Below, piece after piece: positions 20,565 through 35,500 of a stretch of DNA of 64,000 bases. The DNA is taken from NCBI GenBank assembly GCA_035771175.1, contig CM069598.1:2633931-2697930 (forward strand), written 5' to 3'. Position 1 is the first letter of the stretch. Each line of letters opens with the position of its first letter. The notes under the pieces are model-generated. The model saw only the letters and a program-made list of their open reading frames with translations. It made no database searches and was not told the DNA's origin. The position numbers were made by a program, and so were the translations under genes. Source of the stretch: Paratinospora sagittata. Taxonomy: Eukaryota > Streptophyta > Magnoliopsida > Ranunculales > Menispermaceae.

Positions 20565-23500
20565 ATGAGCAGCGGCGGGTCTAGGGTTTCAATCCCGAGC
20601 AGTGTGCGCAAAACGATCCAGAATATTAAAGAGATCGCCGGGAATCACAGCGATGAGGAGATATACGCAATGCTCAAGGAGTGTTCTATGGATCCTAATG
20701 ATACCGCGCAGAAGCTCTTGCTTCAAGGTATTTGTTCCGTTGTTTTCTTCTGTGTTTAAGTTTTGGATTCCTTCTTCGTTTTGTTCTTGTTTGTCAACTG
20801 TTGTGATCTGTATCGTGTTTTTTTTTTTTTTTTTTCAAGGTTTTTGTTGATTTGTTGGGTTTGATTTGTGTTTTTGGTTATTTGGAGAGATGTATCGATT
20901 AGGTTGTGGAAACTGATTTTGGTTGTTATTGGGATTTGATATGTTTATTGAGTCGTCTTTTTAGGTGTGTGACCTTAGGATAGGTCCTGCCGCTTCTTGC
21001 TTTCATTTGTTGAATGTGAAAAAGTGATGCTTTTTTTTTTTTTTTTTCGAAAAGCAGGAATTATGTCTTTTTTCTTCATCTTGTATCGTGATGAGCAATG
21101 GAGCTTAGCTGTGAAATGGTTCTCTATTGTAATTCGTTTACTTTCGTAGTTTTGCAGATCGTGAGATGTCTTTTTTGGTTGATTAGATCATTAGACAACG
21201 AGTGTTTTACATAGTTCATGTTACGTGCTTTTTCCACTGACTGTTGAAAAAGGTATAGAATAAGACTGTTAGCTTGGATTAGGTTAAGGTTAGGCTGTGT
21301 GTGTGGTGGATCAGTTCAAATTTCACATTTCAATGCTGTGCCGTTGTGGAATGGTAATCGGGAAAGCTTCCCTGGGTTATTTGTTATTGAGGCTATGTTG
21401 ATGTTTGGTTCTCAGTTCTCACTCCGAGTTTTGTGAAATTGACTTGGAAAAATACTGAAATTGTGAGAATTCTCATGCTTCTCATGATCCATTTGCAATA
21501 TTTTCATTGCCATTTTATCGACAAGAATTTGTTTTGTCCTTTTGCTCAGTGTTTGATCAGCTGGTCTTTCCCATTTCCTCTAATGATCTGACTTCAAGTT
21601 AGCCTTTGATGACAGCACAATGAGTTAAGCAGTGAGAGCCCACCTATAAAAAGCCTTATCTTTAATTGTTTTTTAGCTCCACATAGCATACACGTTTAAA
21701 TTCTCTTGTCCTCTTTCTGATCTTGATGGATGGTTCTCTTGCATCACACTTAAGTTTGTTTTCGTTTATAATCAATTGGAGCTATAGATATGTAGTTGAA
21801 GTGCCTAGATTTAGTTACTGTTACGGCTGATAAAACTGCTCTTTTCTAATATTGTAACTTCTCGATATCATGTTGATGAGAACATTTTGGTATCCAGCCC
21901 TCTTAGGTTTTAATCAATTTTCTTCTCTGTCATTCTTTGTTGTGTGCACGATAAATGTGTTTGAATGAATACATATTGCCATCCAGCTGCATATTTTCAC
22001 TTCTTATTCAGTTTCATTTTACAAGCTTATTGTTTTCTTTGGCAGATACGTTTCATGAGGTTAAAAGAAAGCGTGACAAGAGGAAAGAGGTTAAAAAAAA
22101 GCTCAATCTTAAATCAGTACTAGCAGTTTTAAATTTTAACAAATATGTGTTGTATGCTATTTAGATTTGTGTCTCTAACAAAAGCATCTATAGTACTAGT
22201 ATCTAGAGTTCATATTTGCATTTGCATGTTTCAATAATCTTCATTGCCCTTTTGGGGAGACATATTTTCCAACTTAAAATTTTCATCACTATGATCTATT
22301 TTAGAATATTTAGATATTACATCTGTTTGCCAAAGGGTGTGCTTTTGCACATTGGTAAAGATTACTCTATTGTGACATTGAGTTTAACCATTTGGATCCA
22401 TAAATAGTTAAATAGTATCTGTCGCATGGAGGTATGGCTGTGTTCATTGAGCTTTACTAGACCTTGTGATGATAGGAGTTGTGTACAGTAGGTATGGCTT
22501 TTATTTATTTATTTATTTTTAAACTTTTTTAAAAAATACATTTTAACTATATCCATGCTCTACTTGAGATTTTTTGACATCTTATTTTGTAACAATCCCT
22601 TGCCACTTGATATGTCTGGTTCTGGACTCACACTACCACTGATTTTGTCTCCTTACCATTGGGCTCTTGCAAAAGGCCTTGATAGTTGTTAGAGTCTCAT
22701 AGATGTGGGTCATAAAATTTTCCTTCTCAGCAGATGTGAGACTATTACAATGGGTCTCGGATCCTTGTAATCACACTTACAATAAAAGTTGTCCCACCTG
22801 ATTTCTCATAATTACAAAATCAAAAGATGAGTGATGAAGGCATAGAGAGACTGCCAATGAGAGAAATCCCAGAGGTTACAACTTTTATTCATATAATAGT
22901 CCGATCCATATCCATTTTACGCAAAAAGATTGTATGATGAAACTAAAAAGCCATGCCCATATACACTTTATTATTGCCTTTTTTGTATAAGGAACAAGGC
23001 CACGAGTCTCAACTCCTTTTATTTAGACAATTTACATTATTTTTTCGCAAGAAAAGGAATGTGATTGTGAACCCTAAAGATGCCGTAAACTGGGACCACG
23101 ACCATCTTATTGTCTATTACATGCTTCTTCCTCTTCGTCTAGTTTCCTGGAAATAAGAATCAACGGAATGAGCTATTGCCAAGTGGGTCACCCAAAAAGG
23201 ATTTCCGCACTTTACAAAAAATGTTAGAGATATCATTCAAGTTTATCGTATAATACTCAAACGAACAAGCAATAATAATAGAATAATCATAACAATTTCA
23301 CACATGCTTATCATTGATTCTATAATAGCTGAAATCTCAAAATGACAAAGTTGTGTTCTGCACCAAGCAAGGGACTGTTGGAAAAAACACCCAAACCCTT
23401 CAATCTCACAGATTTAATAAAGAAAAGAATAATAGAGATCAACACCCACAACTAGAAGATATATGTGGAAAAATCTCAAAATCAGGGAAAAAACCACATG

Positions 23501-26500
23501 CAAAAATAATCTACTATCAATTAACAAGTACCTTAGAGAAATTAAACACCTCAAGTACTTCTACACCAGATAGTACACAGATCTGAGACTTTGGTAAAGA
23601 AGAATAATAGAAAGAGAAATACTCAAGAGAAAACTAGAACTCCAACCATGTCACTTGCACAAGTTCTAAACTCTACACTATTTAACAAAGCTTCCAAGGA
23701 CCAAGTTTCACCTTCTTCTAGATCTCACTCACTAGTTGGGATGATAAATAAACAATGAGGGACCTCATATATATAGACTTTCTAGCCACAATATTTAGAA
23801 ACTGTGACCAACAAGGATTCCTCATTCTACACTAACATGGTTTCCTTATTCAAATACAACTAGATCATAAAACACTTATCCATATTTAGAAAGTCTTAAT
23901 TACTTTCAAAATGCATGTTTCATGTTCTAATTTAACCAGGAATCCATGTTTGAGCCAAAATCCAACAGGGACAACTTACACCCAAGGATAAATTTACTAG
24001 TAAATGTGGTTATGTGCATGAGTATCACAAGAATAACCAGAATACACAAACTAAGGAATTGAGTAAAACACACAAACCATGAGATCATTCCCACCTTGTC
24101 AGATAATCTAAATTTCAGCAGGGCACCGACATGCAGAATTCTGAGAGTTTAATTTTCAAATTTTAATAAACTGAAAGGGTAAAAGTAAATGAAAATAACA
24201 TGCATACTGTGTTGTTATTTTTGGAATAGGGTCTGTGGTAAAGTTAAAATTTTTCATGTCAAAATCTCTATTTCATTTCTATTAAATTATTGTGTTTGTT
24301 ATCCTTTTCTTCCCCTGTGCAGAACCAGAACAACAAAGATTCTGCAGAATCTAGGTGGAGATCAGGCACGCAAGGGCGAGGGGGTAGGGGTGGCAGGGGG
24401 AATCATTCTCCTCGTTATGTTAATCATGGTATATTTACGTTTTTTATTTGGAATTGTAAACAGTGTCAACTGTTTGTATCAGTTGTTTAGGGGCTTTTAT
24501 TGTTGAATCAATGATATTATATTGTCTTGTATCATTTTCAAGGACAAAATTGTATGGGTGCTGTTTTTAGTGTACAAGTATCTTAGCTTCCACTGGTGGT
24601 TTTATGCAAATGCATGTTTCATCCGTATCTCTGCTGCTGTTGTGTTTTGTCTTTTTTTTTGGGGGGGGGGGGTTTCTATTTTTAGCTATTTATTGCGGCT
24701 TTATCAATGAAATTGATTTCTGTTTAGGAAGGATTGATTTTTTGTGAAGATCTCTTGGAAGTTATATTATATTTTCAGTGGATGATTGGTTTATTATCTG
24801 GCCCACTGCTTTTTTTTTTCTTTTTTCTTTTTTTTTTAATCAATATTGCCTGCTTCATTTGTCTGATTCATTCTTCATTTCAGATGCAGGTGGTGGCAGG
24901 AATGCTAGTGCCGGAAAAGAAAATGGTACTAATCAGACGTTGGAGAGAGGAGTCACGTCCTCTCTTGTGCCAGCCTCTAAGGATGTAGGAAATAAAGTAC
25001 CAACTCACTTATCACGGTGCGTATGTTCTGTAAATTTTCTTCTCTTTTTGGACAATCATTTTCCTGTCTTGGACATTCAATTCCTGTAGTCCTTGGCCTA
25101 TGTTCTCAACATGGATCATAAAAGTTTTGCCGTAGTGGCTTTGTTTAGTTCCCTGGACTATAAACTTATAATTTTGTTTCTGCTATCCATGTTGCAGCTC
25201 TGGAACTGCCAAGGCCAATGGCCCAAGCAATGTAGCTCATGGAAGTGCCACTGTTCCATGCGTCTCAGATTTGCAGGCAGGCATTGACACCAATCTTCCT
25301 GACGATCCTTCTAGTGTTAACGAGAATAAGTTGGAGACAGCACCAACACTGCCACCGCCTGTCAATGCAAAAACAGCTTCTCCAGGTGTTGCCTTAAAAC
25401 AAGGGCTATTGACTTCAAATTCTGACAACTTAGCATCTCCTGTATCTGTGCTTGGAGTCTATTCTTCAGCTTCAGATCCTGTACTGGTGCCATCTCTTGA
25501 CTCATGGCTCCCAGGCACAGTTGGTACAATTAAACGTGAAGTGGGGAGCCAACGGGCTGCTGTTGAATCAAATTCATTGACTTCAGCTGAATGCAAATCC
25601 GCCGCCACTCAGGATTTTGCAAATCATGTGCAAATAAGTAAAGCTGTATCTGAAAATGTTACTGAATTATCTTCATCTATGAATGAAAAAGCAGCTTCAG
25701 AAGTTGGAGATTCTTTTATGCACGGGAAGATGCCTGGTAAATCTCTGGGTGTTGAAAGGAACCAGCTGGCTGATACAGCTCAAATCCCATTCACTTCTAT
25801 ACATGGTGGCAATATGACCAGTAGGCCACCATCTAATTACAGTAGCCGGTCACAACAACTAATCGGATCTCAGAAAGGTATATCTACTAATTTCAGTTGG
25901 CTTCTTGCTCTCAACAATGTGTTTGTTTTATCTATATGGATATTTATTCTTTTGAATTAGTAAATATTTATCTAAGTCTAAACATGGACAATGGCAGTAC
26001 CCATGGGAAGCAACTGAGAGGTAGGGTTATTTTTGATCTGCCTATGGTGGCTCGTTCATTTTATCCTCAATTAGGGCTACTCCTCCCATTTATCGAACTT
26101 GCTTATTTCGAATTTTGTCTTTTAATATTTTACCACATATCCATCTTAACATTTGAATTTCTGTTACAATTAATTTGTTAGTGTTGTTTCTTCATTACTT
26201 AACGTTCTCTTCCATAGATCATGATTGTTGCGTTTTTATAAAAAAAATTTCTTTCAATGTTTATCATATAATGGAAGAGGAGCCTTGGTGCAAGGATAAG
26301 AGTTGCTGCTATGTGTCCATGTGGTCATGGGTTCTAGTCGTTGGAAATAGCCATTTGTGCAACAAGGTAAGGCTGCATAAATGTTGTCTTATTTTTTTTT
26401 TTTTTTGGAGCAGAAACAAAGAATGAATTTCATTAGTGAAAAGAGAAAAGTACAAAACCTTTGAGGCACCAGAAGTGCCCCCACACAATAAAACTCAAAA

Positions 26501-29500
26501 CGGGAAAGGATACCAAAAAGAAACACACCAAACCAAAACCACTAGACCCGATGAAAACACCTGGCCCAATCAAAAACCCAATCGGAAAGAGAAAGACCAT
26601 GAACCAAATTTGCGGCATGCACCCACGAACTGGCTGCAAACTTAATGTCCTCCCAGAGTCGTTCTTTCTCCAAAGATCTGTCATGAAAAATCCTACGGTT
26701 TCTTTCCAACCAAATGTGCCACAGGGTTGCGAAAGAAGCGATAAGAGCAGTGTCCTTACCCGCGCTAGAGAGGATGGAGTCATGGAAGACTGACATATAG
26801 TCCTCCAAAGACATAGGAGGAGAGAAATTTCTCCCTGAGAAATGGAACCATCTCTCCCAGATGCACCGCGCAAAAGAGCAATGCAGAAAGATATGATCTG
26901 GAGACTCACTATCCTGATAACATAATAGACAACATTGGGGAGACAGACACATAGAAGGAAGTCTCTTCTGAATCAAGTCCATGATATTGATTCTCCTATG
27001 AGCTAGTAACCAACCAAAAACTTTAACTTTAGATGGTATACACGATTTCCATATAAAAGACGATAAAGGGAAAGGGGTAGAGGGAGATTGAGCGGCAAGA
27101 GCATCACAAAGGGATTTACATGAAAAGGATCCGTTTGGTTGAAGAGTCCAAGAGAAGTGGTCTGGGGTATCAGTCAACCTAACCTGCATAAATGTGGTCT
27201 GACCCTTCCCCGGGACTTGTGTAGGTGGGAGCTTCGTGCATCGGGCTGCCCTTTAATGTTTATCATATAATATTGTAGAAACACTGCTCCATTGAAGAAA
27301 TGGCTCAAGATGGAATTAATTGGCCAAGTCAAATTCATGTTTTTTGTCTAATATTTAAAATAAGGGCCATTGTTGATGATTATGAAGTTAGTTTCCAGTA
27401 AATGAAACAATTGTGAGAAATAGAGACGAGGAACAACTCCTAAACATTGGAAATACTTGGGAAATTGACTATATTGAGGCCAATGTCAAGCATCTTTCAA
27501 CTATTCAGGGACAATGTCTACCACCCTTACAGCCAGATGCCATTTTGTCCAAATACTTGGAATTCGTTGAGAGACTGATTTTGCTACAGCTTATCACTCG
27601 GTGATCTTGACCATTCCAATGATGTGATTATGCATTTTTCATTGGAGACTTAGTTTTTATTCTTCTACAAAAAGTTGTTTGCTTCTCTTCCTTCTAAGTA
27701 GATAGTGTGAGAAAGAGGAAAAATATGTCTACATATAAATTGGCATTGTTAGTAATGGTTCCTGTTTAATCATTCTAGATAAGGACAATTGAGTTACAAA
27801 CTCAATTAGGAGGAAGTTGATTTTCCTAGTGGAAGGGAACTTGGTTTCCAAGTAAAAAAAGGCTGACAACCGAGTTGGGAAACAGAATTTTATGGAACTT
27901 TGTTAGTTTCCATGTTTTGGTGGTTTTGTTCATTGTACATGTTTCTTGTTGTGTCACTAGTATGGATTTTGAGAAATAATTGCTTATGAACCTGTCAATG
28001 TAACCACTAGGATTTAGTGTAATTTACTATGGTCAACATCATTGGGTCAAACAGCTAACAGTTGACTATTTTGATTTTCTTTCAGGAGTGGGCCCAAGTA
28101 AGGAGTGGAAACCAAAGCCTATGAACCCAAATTCTGTTCCATCTTCTGGTACAGTTGGCTCGTCAGGTACTGCTTCCACCACTGCTGAAGCTGAATCTCA
28201 CTCACTGCCTGCATCAGCTGCCTCTGTTTCTGAAAAAGAAACTTTGATACTGCGGAAGAAGCTAGAAGAGTTGCATTTTTCAGATAATCAGCAGGTTATC
28301 ATTCCAAACCATCTTCAAGTGCCTGAAGCCGAAAGAACCGGATTGAGTTTTGGTAGCTTTGATGCTAGCTTTGGAGTGAGCACAACCTATGCCAGTGGCC
28401 CTGATACTGAGAAGAGCTCTACCCCTGTTTCTGAATCCTCTCACATTCTTGAAGAAAGCGTTGAGGAGCCATGCTCAAGGTATTTATTCATTTTCATTAC
28501 TAACGTTTTTTCAGTTCATTCAAATGTTATCTAACTTTGTTACTAGATAATGGAGGGTTTTAGTGATTGTTTTGCTGGAAGAACCAACTACTATTAATTG
28601 AGTCTTGAAGATGAGAAAATTCCTTTTACGTTCTGCTAAATGAATTAGAGGAAGAGGTTTTTCTGGATTCTCAAAGTACTGTATTTTAAAAGACTACTTG
28701 TCCATGAGTACACGGACATACAGTTACAGTCCACCTCTGGTCTAGCATTACAAATGGTACTCATGGTGGGGGCTGTTTAAATATCACATTGGTTTGACGC
28801 AGGAGATACATTCTGAAATAAATTACCTCAAAGTAATCTGTATTACACATCATTTTGTATTTTGATAGATTTTGGAAAAAAAAAGTCTACGGGGCCCAGA
28901 AGAATATTTGTAGACTAGATGTTTCAGTCAATTGGTATGCTTGATTCTTTTAGACATTGACGTGACTCAAAATAGATCTTGTCTCCTAGACTCCTACAAA
29001 TGCAGTTCATGCGTAAAGCCATGTTTGTGGGTATACTTTTATATGTTCTGCCCCTTGAGTACGTTATTTGTTACTTTAATTAAATTAAAACATCTAAAAT
29101 TGTCCCTTCTTAGTACTTACATGTTTTGACAATTGGTTCTATTATTTGGTGCAGCAGTCAAATTGCATCCCCAACAGATCAGGAGGGTGATTATCCTGAT
29201 CATCCGCAATCACCGATGGAAGTTCAAGAAAATCTATCAACTGTTGAGACAGCTAGTCCATCCAATGCAGTGCCTGAATATGATCAAACCAAGCTGGATT
29301 CAATGCTTCCTGTAGGAGGCCCTCAGTACTCAGTTGTTCATACTACTCCAAACTACTCTACTTTTGGGTTGATGCCTCCCGTCCCAGGGACCCAGTTTGC
29401 ACCATTTGATAGCTCTGAGCCTCAGGCGCGTGATGTGTCTCGAATTCCAGGCTTTGTTGTAAGCCTTCAATTTTTTCTCTCTTTATTAAATGCTTCCCTG

Positions 29501-32500
29501 AAAATATTTTTCCATGATTTTCTGTATGTGTTCTGTGTCTTACTATCTTGAAACATTATGACCATTTTGTTATTCAGGTCCAGCAACCATTTGACCCTTC
29601 CTCAAGTTTTTTTCCCCAATTTTACCGGCCTAGTGCTGAAGGTGATGGGCGCTTTTCTCCTTTTCTTGCTCCAGCAGCGGCGGCCAAGTATAATGGAAAT
29701 GTTGCAGTTTTATCCCCACAGTCTGGCCAGTCTCCTCAAGAGGTTTGCATATCATAATTTCTTGTTTTTCATTCTTACCCCCTCATTCAAAAGCTTCTCT
29801 TTTTCTTTTAAATAATGGTGCACTTATTTTTTGAGAAATTTATTGTTTCAGAATATTTTTCGTTCTTAACCCAATATACAAAGGCTTTTCAATGTTGTTG
29901 CACTTATTATTGATGATGTTCTTGTCTCTTTGAAAAATTGAACTGTGCTTGTGTAGTTTGAAGCAGACATGCTTCCTTTTTTTTTGGAATTGAATGTTTA
30001 TATCCGACACTGATTCTGATACAAAAAAAGGGTAATATGTTTGTGTCTGTGTGTGTCCACACAAGCACAAACATACATGCATGTGGTGGACATGCTCAAT
30101 CAATATGGAGTATGGTTGTTAAAACTGTTCAATTTACAGGTTAAATCATACAATTTATGTGTATGTTACTTCTACTCTTCTTCTTGGCCCTCGCCAAGTT
30201 TTTTACTTGTAGTTGTACATTGTACTTATTTGTTTGTTACTAATACATCAGTAAGGACCTATTATTTGGTATCTTGATCATAATATGTGTTTATTTGATT
30301 GTTCAATTATGTTTATGGCAAACTGATTTGCAGCTTGACACTAGTCCTTAATAAGATAAACTGCATTAAAATAGTTTCTAGCTTGCTTAAATTGTGCATT
30401 GGTTTTGATGATTTAGATGTTTTCAAGGTCATAGTTTAATTCAAGTGCGTCTTATGCCTCAGCTTTTATGGGCAGGATGGCTTAATATGCCTCTCAAATT
30501 TTTTAAACCTTGATTGTTAATGTGAGAAGCGTCCATTACAAATGAGCTTGGACCTATTAACTTGACGTGTAAACATAGGGGGAAGCATACCTGTTGTGAG
30601 GGAACATTGGAGTGATGCTGGCCTAATGCCCCCTACTGCTTGAGTCAATTGAGCATAAAAGATATTAGTGGAGAGGATGAAAGTAGGCTGCCAAGTCACT
30701 AGACTTTGTTTATCTGATAGGTTTGGGACCTTCACTTGTAAATCCCTGGTTAACAGCCTGTCAGATTATCCCCACATCCCCAAGTTTCAAGCCTTCACTT
30801 TCTTATAGATGAACAAAATCCTGGTTAAAGTCATAGTCTTTTGTTGGTTACTTGTTCTTGACAGACGTAATGTTTCTGATATTCTTCAAATTGGTGCATA
30901 CCATTTAGAGAGGATGGAGAATCTATTAGCCATAATTTTCTTCATTGTCATTCACTTTGGCTCTTTAGCATAGACTTTTGAAGGAGATTGACTCCACTTG
31001 GGCAAAGATGTGTCAATATTCTCCATTTTGATTCCCTCAAGGAGTTTGATTACTTTAGGAGGAGATTTGGCTATACTTTGCTCTCACTCTTCTTAGGTGT
31101 GTTTGGTTAGAATGAAATTAAAGGATTTTTGGAGACCATGCTAACATGGTGGAGTACATTTGGGACCAAATAAGATTTAGCACGTCCTCAATGTTGAGCA
31201 TAGAGAAAATCTTTTCATTGTTTTTTTCTTTATCTGTTAAGTTAGGATATGGAACATTTTTGTTGTAGCCCTTCCTGTAGAGTGTTTCTAATAAAAAAAG
31301 GATGAGATACTATCGTTTCATCTTTTGTATTGATTATTTCATTCTTAGCTTGGCTTGATATTTTACTAGAGTGTCGAAGGACATTAGGCTGATACCACAT
31401 GAGTGACCCCCTCATAATAGCCTCTCTTTGATTGTTGCAAGCTCTTTGTAGTGTATTAAGATAGTTGATGCTTTGGTCAATTTTTTTTGCATAATCATTG
31501 ACAATCATCGTGTTTTTTTCCCTCCCACTACCACGATTATAGACTTACACTATGCACTAATATTGGAACTTTGTGAAGAGTTATTGAATGTTAACTAGGA
31601 TGCCAAATGTCAGTATTGAAACTTTAATTTCCATTTTGCCTTGAAAATTGACCAATTGAAGGTATTTCTTTATTTTGATAATTGATGGAAAAGTTCGTGG
31701 AGAAACAAATATCTCCACATGGTCTTTATTCGCTAGAGAAAGCTCGTGGTAGTGAATATTGAGATATCATTTGGTGGTATTAGGATAAAATAAGGTCCTC
31801 AAGTTTGTAATTTGAATAATTAAGGAAATTAGAAGTACTCTTTGGTCAAGTTTATATATTGAATAATTAAGGAAATGAGGAGTACTCTTTGGTACTTAGA
31901 TTAGGTAAGTAAGAGTCGATAAAAATTATGGTAGCCTTCACCAAGCATCAACAGATTAGGTGCGCTCACATTTGGATGTTCCATGGTACAAGTTGTTTGT
32001 CAATGACAATTGTTGGTGGGTTCAACTCTAAGAGATTAGTCCCGCATCAAATATGTGGTCTTTTAAGCTATGACTCATAAGAAGCTTCATCCCCTCACAC
32101 TAGTAAGAGGCATTTTCTCAAGGAGAAAAATAAAATCCTCACCAAGGCACGCGCTAAATGTGTGCAGACAGGCTTGACGGCCCAACTTGGGGGCCAGTAA
32201 GAAGGACAATATATCTTGCAACGTGTGGGGTGGGCTAAAATAAGCTTTGACAATAACTTTATTGATAGTAAGACTGCATTACGTAAATGCAATAGTGAAC
32301 CTTCACTTGGTCAAATTTCTGGACTGTTCCCGTTTGTTGCAGGCTAGATAGGTTCTTGTTGTCAGAAAATTGGGAGAGAATCTTCCCATTTTATAAACAG
32401 GAAGCACTACCTAGGCTCACATTCGATCACAGACTGATATTGTTGGACACTAAGGAGGTCAAGCGGGGGCCATCACCATTCAAATTCGAGAATGCTTGGC

Positions 32501-35500
32501 TGTCATGCAGAGATTTTACAACCAGATCTAAACTATGGTGGCAAATTACAGATTCCTTTGGGAGAAAAGGGCATAGGTTCATGGTGAAGCTGAAAAAGAT
32601 GAAGGAATTGACTAAATCATGGGATAGTGAGGTTTTTGGTGCAAATCTGTTAAAAAAGATGGAGCTGGAGGACTTGATCAGGGATCTTGATAGGGAGGAG
32701 GAGGGTTTAGGATGGAACCAAGGGATGGAGGCCTTTTGATCTCTATATAAGGCTGATCTGATGGAGAGATGCATGAGGGATGATAGAGCTGCTTTGCAAA
32801 AGGCAAAAATCAGGTGGTTGAAAGTAGGCGATGTGAACTCGAAATTCTTCCATCGAATGTTAAGCTGGCGACGAAATAGAAGCACAATAATGAAGCTTGA
32901 AAACAAAGATGGCTCCCTTATTGATTCAGAAGAAGGAATTGTTGAAGAAATCACTTCCTACTTCGAGAATGTTTACACTTCTCGCAGGGGAGGCGAATGG
33001 GAGGTTGAGGGTCTTGTCTAGGGGGCTCTTCCAGAGGAGGTATGCATCTGGCTCGAGAGGCCATTTGAAGAGGAGGAGATTAGATCGGCTGTGTTCAGCT
33101 GTGACGAAAACAAAGTGCTGGGCCCAGACGGTTTCACAATGGCCTTCTTTCAACAGTGTTGGGAATTTGTAAAAGGTGATGTTATGAGAGTGCTGGATGA
33201 GTTTCACCAAAATGGGAGAATAAACATTCAGACCAACGAGACATATATATGGCTAATCTCGAAATAGGAGCAATTGTGCTGTCTTAAAGATTTCCGCCCC
33301 ATCAGTTTGATCACAAGTCTGTACAAGATAATGGCGAAGACGCTTTCACTGCGCATTAGGCAAGTGCAACATAGCACTATTGAGGATACACAGATGGCAT
33401 TTGTTCTGGGGTGGCAAATCTTGGATGCCATACTCATAGCCATAGAGGTGGTAGAGGACTATCGAACTACGGGGAAGGAGGGTTTGCCAAGGCCTACGAC
33501 ACTGTGGATTGGAGTTTTCTACAATTTGTTATGAGAAAGAAGGGATTTGGGGAAAGATGGATAACTTGGATGATGGGTTGTGTTAGTTCGGTCACATATT
33601 TAGTAGTAATCAATGGCAGACCGAGAGGGAAATTCAACGTGGGTCGAGGACTAAGGCAAGGCAACCCATTGTCCCCGTTTTTATTTACCATTGTGGCTGA
33701 TTGTTTGGGAAGATTAATGTCTAGAGCAAGCCAATGCTCTTTGATCGAGGGGTTCTCAGTTGGAAAGGCAAAGGTGGAGATATCCCATTTACAGTTCGCC
33801 GACGACACACTGTTCTTCTTGAAAGGTGGAGAGGAGAACGTACTGAATGCTATACAGATTCTTAACTGTTTCAGCTTTATGTCTGGATTTGAAGATCAGC
33901 GTGTCTAAATGCCAGATTTCAGGAATAAATATGGAAGTAGAAACAATCTTCCAATTGGCAAACAGAGTTGGATGTTCGGTAGGGTCTTGGCCATTGAAGT
34001 ACCTCGGACTACCATTAGGAGGGAATCCTCTGAGTGCAGGCTTTTGGGAACCGGTCATGTTCAAAATCAACCGGCGTCTCGACGGGTGGAAGAGAGCTTT
34101 TCTCTTTAAAGGTGGCCGGTTGGCGCTAATTCGTGCGGTACTTTCGGCGTTACCAACTTATTACTTATCTCTATTAAAAATACCAATTGGGATAGCGAGC
34201 AAGAAGGATATGGCAGCTTAGTGGGAAAGAAGGATATGCTAGCTTAGTGAGTTTGAAAGTTTTGCAATCGCCTGTGAGTAAAGGGGGCCTGGCATAGGAA
34301 ACATCTGTAAGAGAAATGTGGCCCTATGCAGTAAATGGTTGTGGCGCTATTTCAAGGAGAAGGAATCATTGTGGGCATGTGTGGTAAGAAGTAAATATGG
34401 GGAGGTTATCTCGCAGGGGCAGGCGGGCAATGCTGGAAGGTTGGGAAGATCTTCGTATAGAAGTCCATCGAAATTCATTCATTCACTTGGGATACAATTC
34501 TTTTCACATACGACACCAAAATTGGGTAACGGGGACACATTTTGTTTTTGGGAAGATCATTGGTTGGGAAATTCCACTTTGGCACACTCTTATCCTCACC
34601 TTTATAGGCTGTCCACTCTTTTCAATAAACCTATCACTTCATTTTTGACCCATTCCCACAACACCTCACTCATTTCTAATTCTCTAACATGGAACATTCA
34701 ATTCCCACGACCATTGACCTCCAGAGAACAAACTGAGATTGTCCCACTGTTAGATTGTTTGGCCCAAATTTGTCTCTCTAACCAACCCGATAGCCTTATA
34801 TGGTGTCCATCCTCCACCAACCTTTTCTCATGTAAATCATTCTATGACACCCTCTCTGATTCCCCATCCCTTCCTTCGTTCCCATTATCAGATATCTTAT
34901 GGCATGTTAAGGTACCAACTAAGATTAGGTTATTTGCTTGGCTTGTGGCTCATAAGAGAATCAACACATATGAGATGTTGCAGAGGCGAGCACCGAACTG
35001 GTATTTATCTCCACATTGCTGCATGCTTTGCTTGGAGAAAGGGGAACATGTGGACCATCTATTTGTCTCATCTCGCACCATCAGAAGCATTTGGCAAAAA
35101 TGGGTCATTCTTTCTGGTTATCAGTACACATCCCCACAGACAATTGACGAAATGCTTTCTGTTTCTCATCTTAATCACCTATCCAAAGCAGCAAGAGAAA
35201 CAAGCCTCATTGCCATGTATGCAACTATATGGTCTATCTGGCTTGATCGAAATCAAAGGGTCTTCAAGGATTTTTGCAAGAATGAGCTCAATTATGGGAG
35301 AGCATCAGGTTACTTGTTTGCTCATGGGTGTGTGCATCGGATTGGGGAAATGGGTTCTCGATGTCTGCTTGGATTTACAATTGGGGAAATTGCTTGTAGC
35401 TACAATTCATTTGGTGTTGATGTCTTCCATCTGCTGGATGGTCATTGGGTCTTCTTTTTGTTATGGTTGTAATTTGTGCAGAGGTACTATCTTGGGTTGA

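Noticed and set aside
24651..24673. T-run followed by a G-run as a structural or G-quadruplex signal
   Set aside because: A single G homopolymer in an intron next to a T homopolymer is more likely slippage or a sequencing artefact.
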